A stretch of DNA of 64,000 nt from Kitasatospora aureofaciens (GCA_000720845.1 JODU01000011.1:259899-323898), one strand, 5' to 3'. Counted from the first letter of the stretch, positions 28,867 to 39,256 are shown. Program-made: numbers and translations. Notes: generated by a model from the sequence alone, not told the origin.

Positions 28867-29238
28867 ATGAGCATCATCGGGGTCGGGATCGACGTGGCCG
28901 AGGTCGAGCGGTTCGGGGCGTCGCTGGAGCGCACACCGGCCCTGGCGGAGCGGCTCTTCCTGGAGAGCGAGTTGCTGCTGCCCGGCGGCGGGCGCCGGGG
29001 CGTCGCCTCGCTCGCCGCCCGCTTCGCGGCGAAGGAGGCGCTGGCCAAGGCGCTGGGCGCACCGGCGGGGCTGCTGTGGACGGACGCCGAGGTGTACGTC
29101 GAGGACAGCGGGCAGCCGCGGCTGCGGGTCACGGGGACGGTGGCGGCCCGGGCGGCGGAGCTGGGCGTGGCGTCGTGGCACGTGTCGCTGAGCCACGACG
29201 CGGGCATCGCGTCGGCGGTGGTGATCGCGGAGGGCTAG
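28867..29238 (+). CDS. acpS: Holo-[acyl-carrier-protein] synthase
   Basis: 123 residues, normal AcpS length. Moves 4'-phosphopantetheine from CoA to carrier proteins. Mg-binding Asp in [14 protein letters not shown], the [14 protein letters not shown] helix with its Glu, and the tail [14 protein letters not shown] are all present. TAGGGT ends 7 bases before ATG 28867 with no ribosome site, so it is probably leaderless. It lies downstream of the alr divergent region. Confidence 0.96.
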   Translation: MSIIGVGIDVAEVERFGASLERTPALAERLFLESELLLPGGGRRGVASLAARFAAKEALAKALGAPAGLLWTDAEVYVEDSGQPRLRVTGTVAARAAELGVASWHVSLSHDAGIASAVVIAEG

Positions 29239-29266
29239 GGCCCGTCCGGCGGATCAACTCGCGGAA

Positions 29267-29300
29267 GGGGCACGGCACCTCGCCGACGCGATCGTGCCCC
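29267..29300 (+). terminator. Terminator of acpS
   Basis: GGGGCACG (29267-29274) pairs with CGTGCCCC (29293-29300), 30 bases past the stop. Just before it lies GGGCCCGTCCGGCGGATCA, a sequence I remember as common between Streptomyces genes. Confidence 0.6.
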
Positions 29301-29384
29301 CGCGCGGGCCCGGTCGGGAGGGGAAGTTGCGGAGCCGCGCGTGCGGCATGAACGGCCGTACGGTCTCCGGGTCCCGGTGGCCGG

Positions 29385-29993
29385 TCAGTCGCCGGTCGGG
29401 CGGACCCGGATGTGCATGCGTTCGCCCTGGGCGCCGTACAGGGCGATCCACTCGACGGGCCGGTCCCCGGCGTTGGCGATGCCGTGCGGTACGCGGGTGT
29501 CGAACTCCGCCGTCTCGCCGGGCGTCAGGATCAGGTCGTGCTCGCCGAGGGCGAGGAGCAGACGGCCGGAGAGGACGTAGAGCCACTCGTGGCCCTCGTG
29601 CGACCCCTGCTCGGGGCGTGGCGTCCACTCGGTCCGCGGGGTGGCCGGGGCGGGCAGGATCTGCTTGTAGGCGTGCAGGCCGTCGTTCGGGTTCCGGGTG
29701 AGCGGGACCCAGGTCTGTCCGTGCCGGGTGAAGGGGCGGGGGTGGACGCGGGGGTCGCCGGTGCGCGAGCCGACGAGTTCGTCCAGGGGCAGCCGGTGCG
29801 CGCGGGCCAGCGGCAGCAGGTGCCGCAGCCCCGGCTCGCGCTGCCCCGACTCCAGCCGGGACAGGGTGCTCACGGAGACGCCGGTGACGGCGGCGAGCTG
29901 GGCCAGTGTGAGCCCGCGGGCCTGCCGGATGGCACGCAGACGCGCCCCGAGCGAGGTCATCACCTGTGCCGTCTCGTCGTCGTCGCCGCTCAT
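29385..29993 (-). CDS. XRE-family regulator with cupin sensor domain
   Basis: 202 residues from ATG 29993. Helix-turn-helix at about 14-68 (LRAIRQARGLTLAQLAAVTG then VSTLSRLESGQREPG), and a cupin barrel at 110-200 (EWLYVLSGRLLLALGEHD, GETAEFDTRVPHGIAN). Regulators of this layout often sense small metabolites. A GGGACA-N2-TGTCCC inverted repeat adjoins its start codon and may be its own operator. It is divergent from the NAD(P)HX repair gene with 96 bp between. Confidence 0.9.
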   Translation of the reverse strand: MSGDDDETAQVMTSLGARLRAIRQARGLTLAQLAAVTGVSVSTLSRLESGQREPGLRHLLPLARAHRLPLDELVGSRTGDPRVHPRPFTRHGQTWVPLTRNPNDGLHAYKQILPAPATPRTEWTPRPEQGSHEGHEWLYVLSGRLLLALGEHDLILTPGETAEFDTRVPHGIANAGDRPVEWIALYGAQGERMHIRVRPTGD

Positions 29994-30007
29994 GGGACAA
30001 CTGTCCC
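29994..30007. promoter_or_regulatory. Inverted repeat at the start of the XRE-cupin gene
   Basis: GGGACAACTGTCCC, 6-bp arms with a 2-bp centre, immediately upstream of ATG 29993. Its position suits autorepression. Confidence 0.55.
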
Positions 30008-30089
30008 CCATCCGACCTCCCGGAGGACCGGGGGACCGGGGGGCCGGCGGGCCGTGCGTGTTCCCGGCGTAGGGGGAAGACTCGACGGC

Positions 30090-31547
30090 ATGCGGACTGC
30101 GTACAGCGTGGAAACGGTCAGGAACGCCGAACGGGAGCTGATGGCCCGGCTGCCCGAGGGGGCGCTGATGCAACGGGCCGCGGCCGGGCTGGCCGCCGCC
30201 TGCGCCCAGGTGCTGGCACGGGTGGCCGGACGGGTCTACGGCAGCCGGGTGGTGCTGCTGGTCGGCAGTGGCGACAACGGCGGCGACGCCCTGTACGCGG
30301 GCGCGCGGCTGGCCCGGCGGGGCGCGGGCGTGACGGCGGTGCTGCTCGCGCCGGACCGGGCGCACGGTGGCGGGCTGGCGGCGCTGCGGCGGGCCGGGGG
30401 GCGGGTCGCTCAGGGCGGGGCTTCAGGTGCCGCCGGGGAGGCGATCGCACGCGCCGACCTGGTCCTGGACGGCATCGTCGGGATCGGCGGCAAGGGCGGG
30501 CTGCGGGAGGCCGCGGTGCCGCTGGCGGACGCGGCCGCGCGGTCCCGGGCCGTCGTCGTCGCGGTCGACCTGCCCAGCGGGGTCGACGCGGACACGGGCC
30601 AAGTGCGCGGGGACGCGGTCCGCGCCGACCTGACGGTGACGTTCGGGACGCACAAGCCGGGGCTGCTGATCGATCCGGCGCGGGAGTACGCCGGTGCCGT
30701 GCGGCTGGTGGACATCGGCCTGCCGCTGCCCGGCGAGGCGGCCGAGCTGGAGGCGTTGCAGCACGCGGACGTGGCACGCCTGCTGCCGGTCCCGGCGGCC
30801 GAGAGCGACAAGTACCGGCGCGGGGTCGTGGGCATCGCCGCCGGGTCGGCCCGCTACCCCGGCGCGGCCGTGCTCGCCGTCGCGGGCGCGCTGCGGGGCG
30901 GGGCCGGGGCGGTGCGGTACGTCGGCCCGGCCGGGGACGCGGTGATCGCCCGCTTCCCGGAGACGCTCGTGTCCGACCAGGGGCCGAAGCGGGCGGGGCG
31001 GGTGCAGGCGTGGGTGGTCGGGCCGGGCACCGGTGACGACGCGGCGACGGTGGCGGAAGTGCTGGCGGCCGAGGTGCCGGTACTGATCGACGCGGACGGC
31101 CTGCGGCTGGCCGACGCGGACGCGGTACGGGCGCGCACGGCACCGACGCTGATGACCCCGCACGCCGGGGAGGCGGCGGCGCTGCTCGGGGTGGGCCGGG
31201 AGGAGGTCGAGGGCGCCCGGCTGGCCTCGGTGCGCGAACTGGCGGCGCGGTACGGGGCGACGGTGCTGCTGAAGGGCTCGACGACCCTGGTCGCCGGTGC
31301 CGATGGCGGCCCCGTCCGGGTCAACGCGACGGGGACCTCGTGGCTCGCCACGGCCGGCAGCGGGGACGTGCTGTCCGGCCTGGCGGGGTCACTGCTCGCG
31401 GCGGGCTTGTCGGCGGTGGACGCGGGGAGCGTGGGCGCCTACCTGCACGGCCTGGCGGGGCGCTTCGCGACGGAGGGCGCACCGGCGGGGGCCCACGACG
31501 TGGCGGAGGCGGTCCCGCGGGCCTGGCGGGACGTGCGCGAGGGCTGA
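30090..31547 (+). CDS. nnr: Bifunctional NAD(P)HX epimerase / ADP-dependent dehydratase
   Basis: 485 residues: a YjeF-type epimerase (1-220, GSGDNGGDALYAGARLARRG, VVAVDLPSGVDADTG) fused to a ribokinase-like dehydratase (about 235-480, KYRRGVVGIAAGSARYPGAA, TPHAGEAAALLG, TAGSGDVLSG). It repairs hydrated NADH and NADPH. Start ATG 30090; GGGGGAAG lies about 10 bases upstream. It ends convergent with glmS. Confidence 0.95.
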   Translation: MRTAYSVETVRNAERELMARLPEGALMQRAAAGLAAACAQVLARVAGRVYGSRVVLLVGSGDNGGDALYAGARLARRGAGVTAVLLAPDRAHGGGLAALRRAGGRVAQGGASGAAGEAIARADLVLDGIVGIGGKGGLREAAVPLADAAARSRAVVVAVDLPSGVDADTGQVRGDAVRADLTVTFGTHKPGLLIDPAREYAGAVRLVDIGLPLPGEAAELEALQHADVARLLPVPAAESDKYRRGVVGIAAGSARYPGAAVLAVAGALRGGAGAVRYVGPAGDAVIARFPETLVSDQGPKRAGRVQAWVVGPGTGDDAATVAEVLAAEVPVLIDADGLRLADADAVRARTAPTLMTPHAGEAAALLGVGREEVEGARLASVRELAARYGATVLLKGSTTLVAGADGGPVRVNATGTSWLATAGSGDVLSGLAGSLLAAGLSAVDAGSVGAYLHGLAGRFATEGAPAGAHDVAEAVPRAWRDVREG

Positions 31548-31566
31548 ACCGCCCCGCGGCCGAGTC

Positions 31567-31607
31567 CGGTTTCCCCGGCCGGTCCGGCACCGGCCGCCGG
31601 TGAACCG
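31567..31607. terminator. Terminator between convergent nnr and glmS
   Basis: CGGTT (31567-31571) and AACCG (31603-31607) bracket an extensive GC stem (CCCCGGC.../GCCGCCGG). It would serve both strands. Confidence 0.5.
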
Positions 31608-31620
31608 AACCACCGCGGAC

Positions 31621-33468
31621 CTACTCCACCGTCACCGACTTCGCCAGGTTCCGCGGCTGGTCCACCTCGTTGCCGCGGGCCGTCGCCAGTTCGCAGGCGA
31701 AGACCTGCAACGGCACCGTCGCCACCAGGGGTTGCAGCAGGGTCGGGGTGGCCGGGATCCGGACGAGGTGGTCGGCGTAGGGGACGACCGCCTCGTCGCC
31801 CTCCTCGGCGATGACGATGGTGCGGGCGCCGCGGGCGCGGATCTCCTGGATGTTGGACACGATCTTGCCGTGCAGGATCGACCGGCCACGCGGGGACGGC
31901 ACCACGACGACGACCGGCAGGCCCTCCTCGATCAGCGCGATCGGCCCGTGCTTCAGCTCGCCCGCCGCGAAGCCCTCGGCGTGCATGTACGCCAACTCCT
32001 TGAGCTTGAGGGCGCCTTCGAGGGCGACGGGGTGGCCGACGTGCCGGCCGAGGAAGAGCACCGTGTTCTTGTGGGCGAGCGAGCGGGCCAGTTCGCGCAC
32101 CGGGTCCATCGTCCCCAGGACCCGTTCGACCGCGCCGGAGATGCCGGACAGGTCGCGGACGACGTCGCCGATCTCGTCGCCGTACTTCGTGCCGCGCACC
32201 TGGCCCAGGTACAGGGCGACCAGGTAGCAGGCGACGAGCTGGGTGAGGAAGGCCTTGGTGGAGGCGACGGCGACCTCGGGGCCCGCGTGCGTGTAGAGCA
32301 CGGCGTCGGACTCGCGGGGGATCGTCGAGCCGTTGGTGTTGCAGATGGCGAGGACCCTGGCGCCCTGTTCGCGGGCGTGGCGCAGGGCCATGAGGGTGTC
32401 CATGGTCTCGCCGGACTGGGAGATCGCGACCACCAGGGTCCGCTGGTCGAGGATCGGGTCCCGGTAGCGGAACTCGCTGGCCAGCTCCACCTCGCAGGGG
32501 ATCCGCGTCCAGTGCTCGATGGCGTACTTGGCGATCAGCCCGGCGTGGAAGGCCGTACCGCAGGCGATGACGACGACCTTGTCGACCTCCCGGAGCACCC
32601 CCTGCGGGATGCGCACCTCGTCCAGGCTCAGCGTGCCGGAGCCGTCGACACGGCCGAGGAGGGTGTCGGCGACGGCCTTCGGCTGCTCGGCGATCTCCTT
32701 GAGCATGAAGGAGGCGTAACCGGCCTTCTCCGCGGCCGAGGCGTCCCAGTCGACGTGGTAGGAGCGGACGTCCGCCGGGGTGCCGTCGAAGCCGGTGACG
32801 GTGACCCCGTCCCGGCGCAGCTCGACGACCTGGTCCTGGCCCAGCTCGACGGCGTCCCGGGTGTGGGCGATGAAGGCCGCGACGTCCGAGGCGAGGAAGT
32901 ACTCGCCCTCCCCCACGCCCACCACGAGCGGCGAGTTGCGGCGCGCGCCCACCACCACGTCCGGCGCGTCCGCGTGCACCGCGACCAGGGTGAACGCGCC
33001 CTCCAGCCGCCGGCACACCAGCCGCATCGCCTCGGCGAGGTCGGCGCAGGCCGAGTACTCCTCGGCGAGCAGGTGGGCGACGACCTCGGTGTCGGTCTCG
33101 GAGGGCAGTTCGTGGCCGCGCTCCGCCAGCTCGGCCCGCAGCGGCGCGAAGTTCTCGATGATGCCGTTGTGGACCACGGCCACCCGGCCCGCGTTGTCGA
33201 GGTGCGGGTGGGCGTTGGCGTCGGTGGGTCCGCCATGGGTGGCCCAGCGGGTGTGGCCGATGCCGGTGGCGGCGGACGGCAGCGGGTGTTCGGACAGTTC
33301 CTTGTCGAGGTTGACGAGCTTGCCGGCCCGCTTGGCGGTGGCCAGGCCGCCGTCGGAGAGCACGGCGACACCCGCCGAGTCGTAGCCCCGGTATTCGAGC
33401 CGCTTCAGTCCGGCCATCACGACATCGAGTGCCGACTGAGGCCCTACGTATCCCACGATTCCGCACAT
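31621..33468 (-). CDS. glmS: Glutamine-fructose-6-phosphate aminotransferase (isomerizing)
   Basis: 615 residues. ATG 33468 puts Cys2 (MCGIVGYVG) in place as the glutaminase nucleophile after Met removal. TAGGCT ends 7 bases before it, so it is probably leaderless. The glutaminase domain (1-240) has GHTRWATHG; two SIS domains follow (ISQSGETMDTLMAL and the second near EGFAAGELKHGPIALI). It ends NLAKSVTVE. Makes glucosamine-6-phosphate for cell wall; glmM lies 3 kb away. Confidence 0.97.
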   Translation of the reverse strand: MCGIVGYVGPQSALDVVMAGLKRLEYRGYDSAGVAVLSDGGLATAKRAGKLVNLDKELSEHPLPSAATGIGHTRWATHGGPTDANAHPHLDNAGRVAVVHNGIIENFAPLRAELAERGHELPSETDTEVVAHLLAEEYSACADLAEAMRLVCRRLEGAFTLVAVHADAPDVVVGARRNSPLVVGVGEGEYFLASDVAAFIAHTRDAVELGQDQVVELRRDGVTVTGFDGTPADVRSYHVDWDASAAEKAGYASFMLKEIAEQPKAVADTLLGRVDGSGTLSLDEVRIPQGVLREVDKVVVIACGTAFHAGLIAKYAIEHWTRIPCEVELASEFRYRDPILDQRTLVVAISQSGETMDTLMALRHAREQGARVLAICNTNGSTIPRESDAVLYTHAGPEVAVASTKAFLTQLVACYLVALYLGQVRGTKYGDEIGDVVRDLSGISGAVERVLGTMDPVRELARSLAHKNTVLFLGRHVGHPVALEGALKLKELAYMHAEGFAAGELKHGPIALIEEGLPVVVVVPSPRGRSILHGKIVSNIQEIRARGARTIVIAEEGDEAVVPYADHLVRIPATPTLLQPLVATVPLQVFACELATARGNEVDQPRNLAKSVTVE

Positions 33469-33579
33469 AAGCGGCAGCCTACGAGCAGGATCGCCCACCC
33501 GGCGGCCGAAAAGCGGGCTCGCTGTGCCCGAAATCGGAAATTCCCACCCGGGTACGAACGGCGTCCGCGCGCCGGGGCG

Positions 33580-34386
33580 TCAGCCGAGCTTGGCGACCTG
33601 CGCGTCGACGACCTCGGCGGGGACCTGGAATTCCGCGCCGGTCATCATCGAGGACAGGTTGACGGCGCTGAAGGTGGCGAGGGTGGCGCCCTTGCGGACC
33701 GCGACGAGCTTCATGAGCCCACTGCCGTCCCCGCCGGTGGCCACACCGATGTTGACGGTGAGCCCTTCGTCACCGGCCTTGAGGCGACCCGAGCCGCTCA
33801 CCTCGGTGACCCGCATCCTGTCGCTGCCCACGGTGGCGTCGAAGCCGCCCGCGCACTTCTCGACGGCCGCCTTCAGACCCGCCATCGCCTGCTCGGCGCC
33901 GCCGTCCGCGTAGGAGGCGACGTTCAGCATGATCTTGTTCACGTCGACGTCGGTCATGTCCTGGCCGTCCGGGCCCTTGCTCTGGGAGGGCGACTCCGAC
34001 TGGCCCTGCCAGGAGCGCTGCACGTCCGCCGCCGGCTTGCCCTGGGCCACCGCGCCCTGGGCGTGGACGAGCGGCAGACAGGACTTGTCGTCCACCGAGA
34101 TCTGGTCCTTGGCCACCCGGTCGTCCGCCGACAGTTCGGTGGCGACCTCGCCGTTCTTGACGTCGGCCTGGGCGAGGGCGACCTTCTCCAGCTCGGCGGC
34201 GGTCAGCGCCTTGCCCGCCGGCGCGGACGCTCCGGCACCCTCCGCCGGGGCGGACCGCTCCGCCTTCGCCTTGTCGTCGCCGGCCGCGCCGTCGTCGTCC
34301 GACGACCCGCCGCAGGCGGTGACGAGCAGGGCCAGGGCGGCGGCGGAGGCCGCGAGGGCGGTACGGCGGACAGCGGTCGAACTCAC
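33580..34386 (-). CDS. Hypothetical lipoprotein
   Basis: 268 residues from GTG 34386. Signal peptide RRTALAASAAALALLVTAC with lipobox LVTAC, then Gly/Ser/Asp- and Ala-rich linkers. The rest has two further Cys (DKSCLPLVHA, VEKCAGGFD) that could form a disulfide, and a beta-rich C-terminus. No family recognised. Anchored outside the membrane. It is divergent from coaA (237 bp). Confidence 0.8.
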   Translation of the reverse strand: MSSTAVRRTALAASAAALALLVTACGGSSDDDGAAGDDKAKAERSAPAEGAGASAPAGKALTAAELEKVALAQADVKNGEVATELSADDRVAKDQISVDDKSCLPLVHAQGAVAQGKPAADVQRSWQGQSESPSQSKGPDGQDMTDVDVNKIMLNVASYADGGAEQAMAGLKAAVEKCAGGFDATVGSDRMRVTEVSGSGRLKAGDEGLTVNIGVATGGDGSGLMKLVAVRKGATLATFSAVNLSSMMTGAEFQVPAEVVDAQVAKLG

Positions 34387-34623
34387 GTCGGCACTCTTTC
34401 GTCGGGATACGGGTGGGACCGAAGGGTCAGGTGATGTCGAATCGCGCCGGATTCTGTCGAGTCCCGTCAGGATGGAGGTGTGAATCCGGTCGACTTTGCC
34501 CGCACCTTACCTACGGCAATCGCACGTACGATCGAAACCGGCCACCCGAGACCCGACCGTGATCTCGCCGGAGCGTGACACACCCCACCTGCCGCCCCGT
34601 TCGTACTCCGTTAACAATGGACT

Positions 34624-35613
34624 GTGATCTCTCCGGTCCCCTCGATCCCCCGGAGCGCCCACCGGTCCCGGCCGGAGGCGACTCCCTACGTCGACCTCAC
34701 CCGCCCCGAGTGGAGCGCGCTGCGCGACAAGACGCCGCTGCCGCTGACCGCCGAGGAGGTCGAGAAGCTGCGCGGCCTCGGCGATGTCATCGACCTCGAC
34801 GAGGTGCGGGACATCTACCTTCCGCTGTCCCGGCTCCTCAACCTCTACGTCGGCGCGACCGACGGACTGCGCGGCGCGCTGAACACCTTCCTCGGCGAGC
34901 AGGGCTCCCAGTCCGGCACCCCCTTCGTCATAGGGGTCGCCGGCTCGGTCGCGGTCGGCAAGTCCACCGTCGCCCGCCTGCTCCAGGCGCTGCTCTCCCG
35001 CTGGCCCGAGCACCCGCGCGTGGAGCTGGTCACCACCGACGGCTTCCTGCTGCCGACGCGGGAGCTGGAGGCGCGGGGCCTGATGTCGCGGAAAGGTTTC
35101 CCCGAGTCGTACGACCGCCGGGCGCTGACCCGGTTCGTCGCCGACATCAAGGCGGGCAAGGCTGAGGTGACCGCCCCGGTGTACTCCCACCTGATCTACG
35201 ACATCGTCCCGGACCAGCGGCTCGTCGTCCGCCGCCCCGACATCCTGATCGTCGAGGGCCTCAACGTGCTCCAGCCCGCGCTGCCCGGCAAGGACGGCCG
35301 CACCAGGGTCGGCCTCGCCGACTACTTCGACTTCAGCGTGTACGTCGACGCGCGCACCGAGGACATCGAGCACTGGTACCTCAACCGCTTCCGCAAGCTG
35401 CGCGAGACCGCCTTCCAGAACCCGTCCTCGTACTTCCGCAAGTACACGCAGGTGTCGGAGGAGGAGGCCCTCGACTACGCCCGCACCATGTGGCGCACCA
35501 TCAACAAGCCGAACCTGGTGGAGAACGTGGCGCCCACCCGCGGCCGGGCCACCCTCATCCTGCGCAAGGGCCCCGACCACAAGGTGCAGCGGCTGAGCCT
35601 GCGCAAGCTGTGA
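34624..35613 (+). CDS. coaA: Pantothenate kinase, type I
   Basis: 329 residues from GTG 34624. First step of CoA synthesis. Walker [13 protein letters not shown] with Lys113; [28 protein letters not shown] and [12 protein letters not shown] are CoaA blocks; the C-terminus [21 protein letters not shown] binds pantothenate/CoA. TAACAA ends 6 bases before the start and no ribosome site is seen, suggesting a leaderless mRNA. Followed by the DUF389 gene after 44 bp. Confidence 0.97.
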   Translation: MISPVPSIPRSAHRSRPEATPYVDLTRPEWSALRDKTPLPLTAEEVEKLRGLGDVIDLDEVRDIYLPLSRLLNLYVGATDGLRGALNTFLGEQGSQSGTPFVIGVAGSVAVGKSTVARLLQALLSRWPEHPRVELVTTDGFLLPTRELEARGLMSRKGFPESYDRRALTRFVADIKAGKAEVTAPVYSHLIYDIVPDQRLVVRRPDILIVEGLNVLQPALPGKDGRTRVGLADYFDFSVYVDARTEDIEHWYLNRFRKLRETAFQNPSSYFRKYTQVSEEEALDYARTMWRTINKPNLVENVAPTRGRATLILRKGPDHKVQRLSLRKL

Positions 35614-35657
35614 GGCGGGCGGCGCGCGCGGGACGGCCGACGCGATAGAAATACCGG

Positions 35658-36599
35658 ATGCTGCATCTGCGCCTGATCACTCCGGCCGACCGCACCGACG
35701 AGGTGGTCCGCCTGATCGACCGTACGGTCGGCACCACCCATCTCGTCGTCCTGCCGGGCGCCGCCCGCGAACCCGAGGGCGACGTCGTCATGTGCGACGT
35801 GGCCCGTGAGGCCGGTGACGAACTCATCAACGGTCTGCGGGCGTTGGGCATCGACAGCTGCGGCGCCATCACCGCCGAGAACATCGACCTGTCGCTGTCC
35901 GACCGCGCCGACCAGGCGGAACGGGACGCGCCCGGCGAGGCCGCCGACGCGGTGCTGTGGGAGCAACTGGAGGAGGCGACGCACGAGGAGTCGACGCTCT
36001 CCATCACCTACGTCGCCTTCATCACGCTGGCCACGATGATCGCGGCCTGCGGTGTCGTCCTCGACAACGCGATCCTGATCGTGGGCGCGATGGCGGTCGG
36101 CCCGGAGTTCGGCCCCCTCGCCGGCATCTGCACGGCGATCGTCCAGCGGGCCCCGCGGCTCGCCCTGCGCTCGGCGATCGCCCTGCTGGTGGGCTTCGCC
36201 GTGGCGATGGCGGTGACGGTGGGCTTCAGCTGGATCATGGACGCCCTCGACCTGTTCAGCGAGGGCAAGCTGGAGGGCGACCGCCCCAACACCGGCTTCG
36301 TCTACGCCCCCGACGCCTTCTCCTTCGTGGTGGCGGTCCTCGCCGGCGTCGCGGGCACGCTGTCCCTCACCTCGGCGAAGTCCGGCGCCCTGGTGGGCGT
36401 CGCCATCTCGGTCACCACGGTCCCGGCGGCCGCGAACGCCGCCGTCGCCCTGAGCTTCGGCGACACCAACCAGACGGTGGGCTCCACCGAACAGCTCCTG
36501 CTCAACCTGGCAGGCATCGTGGTCGCCGGAACCCTGACACTGCTGACCCAGAAGGCTCTGTGGTCGACTCAACGAGGCCGGATGAGCAAGTCCGCCTAG
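35658..36599 (+). CDS. DUF389-family membrane protein
   Basis: 313 residues. An N-terminal soluble part of about 105 residues precedes six hydrophobic segments from TYVAFITLATMIAACGVV to LLLNLAGIVVAGTLTLL. The conserved block ILIVGAMAVGPEFGPLAG is characteristic. Function unknown. ATG 35658 follows TAGAAA by 6 bases. Its stop codon is the first part of dispersed repeat copy A. Confidence 0.85.
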   Translation: MLHLRLITPADRTDEVVRLIDRTVGTTHLVVLPGAAREPEGDVVMCDVAREAGDELINGLRALGIDSCGAITAENIDLSLSDRADQAERDAPGEAADAVLWEQLEEATHEESTLSITYVAFITLATMIAACGVVLDNAILIVGAMAVGPEFGPLAGICTAIVQRAPRLALRSAIALLVGFAVAMAVTVGFSWIMDALDLFSEGKLEGDRPNTGFVYAPDAFSFVVAVLAGVAGTLSLTSAKSGALVGVAISVTTVPAAANAAVALSFGDTNQTVGSTEQLLLNLAGIVVAGTLTLLTQKALWSTQRGRMSKSA

Positions 36600-36632
36600 G
36601 GGCGCGGGGAACTGCGCGACAGGCCACGACGC
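36598..36632 (+). repeat. Dispersed repeat, copy A
   Basis: Begins at the DUF389 stop codon with GCGCGGGGAACTGCGCGAC followed by AGGCCACGAC. The first 22 bases are identical in copies B (42594) and C (43257). Confidence 0.85.
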
Positions 36633-36684
36633 ATCCCGCAGCCCGCATCACACAGACCCCCCACCCCGAACCCGGCGTCGAAAA

Positions 36685-38043
36685 CTAGCCGAGCGCGGAC
36701 TTCACCACATCGGCCAACCGCCCCGCCACGGACCGGGCCTGCTCGATGTCCGCGGCCTCCACCATCACCCGCACCAGCGGCTCGGTCCCGGAGGATCGCA
36801 GCAGCACCCGCCCGGTGCTCCCCAGCTCCCGCTCCGCCTCGGACACCGCCGCGGCCAGCTCGGCAGAGGTACTCACCCGCGACTTGTCCACGTCCGGCAC
36901 ATTCACCAGCACCTGCGGCAGCCGCTCCATCACGGAGGCGAGGTCCCGCAGCGTACGCCCGGTCTGCGCGACCCGCGCCGCCAGCATCAGGCCGGTCAGC
37001 GTGCCGTCACCCGTCGTGGCGTGGTCGAGGATGATGACGTGGCCGGACTGCTCGCCGCCGAGGGCGTAGCCGTGCTCCTTCATCGCCTCCAGCACGTACC
37101 GGTCGCCGACCCCGGTCTGCACGAACTGGATGCCCTCGCGCTCCATGGCGAGCTTGAAGCCCAGGTTGGACATCACCGTCGCGACGACGGTGTCCGAGCG
37201 CAGCGCCTCCCGCTCCCGCATCGCGAGCGCGAGCACGGCGAGGATCTGGTCGCCGTCGACCTCCGCACCGGTGTGGTCCACGGCCAGGCAGCGGTCGGCG
37301 TCGCCGTCGTGGGCGATGCCGAGGTCGGCGCCGTGCTCGACGACGGCGGCCTTGAGCAGGTCGAGGTGGGTGGAACCGCAGCCGTCGTTGATGTTGAGGC
37401 CGTCGGGCACCGCGCCGATGGTGACCAGTTCGGCCCCGGCCCGCGCGAAGGCCTCCGGCGAGACCCGGGAGGCGGCGCCGTGCGCCTCGTCGAGGACGAT
37501 CTTCAGTCCGTCGAGGCGGTTGGGGAGCACGCCGACGAGGTGGGCGACGTACTGGTCGAGCCCCTCGTCGTAGTCCCGGACGCGGCCGACGCCGGCGCCG
37601 GTCGGACGGTCCCAGGGGGCGCCGGTGCGGTGCTCGGCGTAGACGGACTCGATGCGGTCCTCCAGCTCGTCGGCGAGCTTGTGGCCGCCGCGGGCGAAGA
37701 ACTTGATGCCGTTGTCGGGCATGGCGTTGTGACTGGCGGACAGCATCACGCCGAGGTCGGCGCCGAGCGCGCCGGTGAGATGGGCCACCGCGGGCGTCGG
37801 CAGCACACCGACCCGGAGCACGTCCACCCCGGCGCTGGCCAGGCCCGCGACCACCGCGGCCTCCAGGAACTCCCCGGAGGCGCGTGGGTCCCGGCCGACC
37901 ACCGCGGTCGCCCGGTGCCCCGCGAAGGTGCCCGCCTCGGCCAGTACGTGCGCCGCGGCGACGGAGAGGCCCAGTGCCAGCTCGGCCGTCAGATCCGCGT
38001 TGGCGACACCGCGCACGCCGTCCGTGCCGAAGAGTCGTCCCAC
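36685..38043 (-). CDS. glmM: Phosphoglucosamine mutase
   Basis: 452 residues from GTG 38043, with an ideal AGGAGG seven bases upstream. Converts GlcN-6-P to GlcN-1-P. It begins [12 protein letters not shown]. The active phosphoserine is in LSASHN (Ser104), metal loop DGDADR, sugar loop GGEQSGH and phosphate loop RSSGTEP. Downstream of rplM-rpsI behind a terminator. It works with glmS at 31.6 kb. Confidence 0.98.
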   Translation of the reverse strand: MGRLFGTDGVRGVANADLTAELALGLSVAAAHVLAEAGTFAGHRATAVVGRDPRASGEFLEAAVVAGLASAGVDVLRVGVLPTPAVAHLTGALGADLGVMLSASHNAMPDNGIKFFARGGHKLADELEDRIESVYAEHRTGAPWDRPTGAGVGRVRDYDEGLDQYVAHLVGVLPNRLDGLKIVLDEAHGAASRVSPEAFARAGAELVTIGAVPDGLNINDGCGSTHLDLLKAAVVEHGADLGIAHDGDADRCLAVDHTGAEVDGDQILAVLALAMREREALRSDTVVATVMSNLGFKLAMEREGIQFVQTGVGDRYVLEAMKEHGYALGGEQSGHVIILDHATTGDGTLTGLMLAARVAQTGRTLRDLASVMERLPQVLVNVPDVDKSRVSTSAELAAAVSEAERELGSTGRVLLRSSGTEPLVRVMVEAADIEQARSVAGRLADVVKSALG

Positions 38044-38198
38044 TTGTCCTCCTGAGGAAACGTCAGTTCGGAAGCGGCTGCCGATGAGTGCGGCCCACGC
38101 AGTCGGCTCCCGAAGGCCCGGGCGCACAACGCCCGACCAACGATCACATAAGCCTTAGAACGTCTTGTGCCGTTATACGCCCAACGGCAGGGATAAAC

Positions 38199-38238
38199 GA
38201 ATGCCCCGGCAGCACAGTGGCGTGCCGCCGGGGCGTTC
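38199..38238 (-). terminator. Terminator of rplM-rpsI
   Basis: GAATGCCCCGGC...GCAC pairs with GTGC...GCCGGGGCGTTC with one mismatch and one G-T pair, 20 bases past the rpsI stop. Confidence 0.8.
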
Positions 38239-38257
38239 GGAGTACAGGCAGCGAAGC

Positions 38258-38770
38258 TTAGCGCTTGCTGTACTGCGGGGCCTTGCGGGCCTTCTTCAGA
38301 CCGGCCTTCTTCCGCTCGACCGCGCGGTCGTCGCGGCGCAGGAAGCCGGCCTTCTTGAGCGCGCCGCGGTTGTTGTCCACGTCGGCCTCGTTCAGGGCGC
38401 GGGCGACACCGAGACGGAGCGCACCGGCCTGGCCGGAGACGCCACCACCCGCGATGCGGGCGATGATGTCGTAACGGCCCTCGAGCTCGAGCACCTTGAA
38501 GGGCTCGTTGACTTCCTGCTGGTGCACCTTGTTCGGGAAGTAGTCCTCGAGGGTGCGACCGTTGATCTTCCACTTGCCGGTGCCCGGGACGATCCGGACA
38601 CGGGCGATGGCGTTCTTGCGACGGCCCAGGCCGGCGGCCGGCTGGGGCTCGCCGAAGGCGGAGGCCATGGACTCCGAGGTGTACTCGCCCTCGACGGGCA
38701 CCTCGGACTCGGTGGTGTAGCTGTCGATGTCGATCTCTTCGAGCGGCTGCTCGGCAGTGGTCTCGGCCAC
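38258..38770 (-). CDS. rpsI: 30S ribosomal protein S9
   Basis: 170 residues; the S9 fold starts near 47 ([14 protein letters not shown]) and ends in KAPQYSKR, which reaches the P-site tRNA. The first 45 residues are an acidic extension ([19 protein letters not shown]) longer than in E. coli S9. It follows rplM by 42 bp. Confidence 0.98.
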   Translation of the reverse strand: MAETTAEQPLEEIDIDSYTTESEVPVEGEYTSESMASAFGEPQPAAGLGRRKNAIARVRIVPGTGKWKINGRTLEDYFPNKVHQQEVNEPFKVLELEGRYDIIARIAGGGVSGQAGALRLGVARALNEADVDNNRGALKKAGFLRRDDRAVERKKAGLKKARKAPQYSKR

Positions 38771-38812
38771 GATGCTCCTCAGATTCTCTTCAGTCTTAGG
38801 GGGTGGCCGGAC

Positions 38813-39256
38813 TTACTGCGCGACCTGGGTGATCTCGAACGGCTGCGGCTGCTGCGCGCCGTGCGGGTGCTGGTCACCCTTGTAGACCTTCAGCTTCGAG
38901 AGCATCTGACGGCCCAGGGAGTTCTTCGGGAGCATGCCCTTGACGGCCTTCTCGATGGCCTTCTCCGGGTTCTTGTCCAGAAGCTCGTCGTAGCGGACCG
39001 AGCGCAGACCGCCCGGGTAGCCGGAGTGGCGGTACGCCATCTTCTGGGTCCGCTTGTTGCCGGAGAGGTGCACCTTGTCGGCGTTGATGATGATGACGAA
39101 GTCACCGGTGTCGACGTGGGGCGCGTAGATCGGCTTGTGCTTGCCGCGCAGGATGGAGGCCGTGGTGGAGGCCAGACGCCCCAGGACGACGTCCTGAGCG
39201 TCGATGACGTGCCACTGGCGCGTCACATCGCCGGGCTTGGGGCTGTACGTACGCAC
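38813..39256 (-). CDS. rplM: 50S ribosomal protein L13
   Basis: 147 residues from GTG 39256 ([20 protein letters not shown]). Blocks [20 protein letters not shown] and [12 protein letters not shown] are typical. First gene of rplM-rpsI, with a strong promoter 180 bases upstream and a long leader. Confidence 0.98.
   Translation of the reverse strand: MRTYSPKPGDVTRQWHVIDAQDVVLGRLASTTASILRGKHKPIYAPHVDTGDFVIIINADKVHLSGNKRTQKMAYRHSGYPGGLRSVRYDELLDKNPEKAIEKAVKGMLPKNSLGRQMLSKLKVYKGDQHPHGAQQPQPFEITQVAQ

Noticed and set aside
31297..34434. 1,045-codon open frame opposite glmS and the lipoprotein
   Set aside because: Mirror of two clear genes with correct motifs.
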